A DNA stretch of 64,000 bases. Origin: Spirodela intermedia (lineage: Eukaryota > Streptophyta > Magnoliopsida > Alismatales > Araceae). Location: assembly GCA_902729315.2 (NCBI GenBank), contig LR746266.1:687001-751000 (forward strand). The letters run 5' to 3'. The notes under the pieces were generated by a model. The model did not search any database. It saw only the letters and a list, made by a program, of their open reading frames with translations, and had not been told where the DNA came from. Positions 61,298 through 64,000 of the stretch are shown piece by piece (the first letter of the stretch is position 1; each line of letters starts with the position of its first letter). A program made the translations under genes and the position numbers.

Positions 61298-61485
61298 TCA
61301 AAGGAGCTTGTCTAGATGAGTTGCGATCTTTGTCTTCTTAGGAACATGAAAAAGTGGCCCGTTGACCTTTTCTAAATGTGCTACTTACATACATGATCAG
61401 AAGGGATGTTAATGGGCCACATTGGGCTGGCATTAAAAGTTTTAAATGGGTTATGGAATAGGCCCAAATGAATTAAATAGCAGTC
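61298..61485 (+). promoter_or_regulatory. RPS23 upstream region with site II motifs
   Basis: TGGGCC at 61413, TGGGCT at 61423 and AGGCCCA at 61460, about 430-480 bp before the start codon. Site II motifs are typical of plant ribosomal-protein promoters. The same block is repeated in decayed form at 56060-56250. Confidence 0.6.
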
Positions 61486-61895
61486 AATTTTATTTTCACA
61501 TTTTTGCCCTCCGTGAAGTGCATTCTCTTACAGATGCTCAACCCCATGCATCAACATATATTTTAGAAAATTACACATCATGGACTGAATAAAGTCAACT
61601 AGAATAGGGGGGAATAATGGTTATAAAACAAAATAAAACTATTGTAGGAGCCTTCAAGTTATGTTTTAACATCGTTTGGGCCTTAGCCTTTTCAGATGGA
61701 CATCGAAACGGATCCTCTTATATCGCACCCGTCGGTTTCTCATCTTATGGTCAGAGAAAGCGGTCTGCCCTAATTTTGGAGCCCCCGGCCACCCCCGGCC
61801 ACCCCCGGACCTGTCCCGTCGCCGCTTCGAATCTTCAGGGGAGTTCGCCGGAACGTCTGCTCAGCCTCGGGGCGGCGATCGCGGGATCCGCCAAG

Positions 61896-63710
<1,815 letters not shown>

Positions 63711-63950
63711 TTTCGCTGATTCTGGGGGTGCTGGCCAATTTTGTACTCTCGAGAGTGTTCTCCATTGAGTAGACGCTTGGCTTAGCCAGCAGCCGACGGT
63801 GTTGTTTTCCTTGCCAATTATTTTCACGAGAGTGCTCCCCATCTCCAGCTCTTGCTTCTTTAGAGACCATGTAATACCTATAAGTAGCTGCTTGCTACGA
63901 CTAGTGTTTGCTAGTGTTTGTCGAGCTTAAATCAACAATGAATAACTAGT

Positions 63951-63952
<2 letters not shown>

Positions 63953-63981
<29 letters not shown>
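63953..63981. repeat. (GA)n microsatellite
   Basis: About 14 GA units at the right end of the window, downstream of RPS23. Confidence 0.95.
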
Positions 63982-63984
<3 letters not shown>

Positions 63985-64000
63985 TAAGGTTCTTCACGTG

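Overview
The window is nuclear DNA of a flowering plant. The evidence is spliced genes with GT-AG introns, plant-only families (RBOH oxidase, REVEILLE MYB-like factor, Dof zinc finger, TONNEAU1, RETARDED ROOT GROWTH/DUF155), a eukaryotic tRNA-Ile and very many GA/CT microsatellites. The MAP kinase N-terminus ([13 protein letters not shown]) resembles grass MPK3 proteins, so I lean towards a monocot or early-diverging angiosperm, with low confidence. The species is not identified. All exon models were built by eye from splice signals, reading phase and family knowledge.

Layout: tRNA-Ile (461-534, -); RBOH NADPH oxidase (594-5078, -, 15 exons); nitrilase-type deaminated glutathione amidase (5509-10366, +, 9 exons), divergent from RBOH; TBC/RabGAP protein (11962-20764, +, 18 exons); TONNEAU1 (22617-27039, -, 8 exons); a small single-membrane-span protein (27643-28757, +); two related small intronless genes (29768-29995 and 31239-31454, +); TIM9 (32808-34218, +); REVEILLE-type MYB factor (35577 to about 39469, +); DUF155/RRG protein (41077-45117, +); cytosolic-type ascorbate peroxidase (46436-49244, +); MPK3-type MAP kinase (50146-52192, -); Dof factor (54967-55758, +); an AT-rich block with a decayed Ty3/gypsy gag remnant (about 56.4-61.3 kb); and ribosomal protein S23/uS12 (61896-63611, +).

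The genes are mostly unrelated housekeeping and regulatory loci, as is usual in plants. Three belong to reactive-oxygen biology: RBOH makes apoplastic superoxide, ascorbate peroxidase removes H2O2, and MPK3 relays oxidative and pathogen signals. I treat their proximity as probable coincidence.

The most interesting observations are: two GC-AG introns in one nitrilase gene; CT-type microsatellites that are always pyrimidine on the sense strand in introns and four times begin within about 15 nt of a 5' splice site; a roughly 440-bp diverged inverted repeat bracketing the MYB gene; a C-to-T-decayed partial duplicate of the RPS23 promoter and intron; the pair of small RGQ-motif genes; a 23-nt microexon in TON1; and a dense W-box cluster upstream of MPK3. 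I saw no clearly new multi-gene system.
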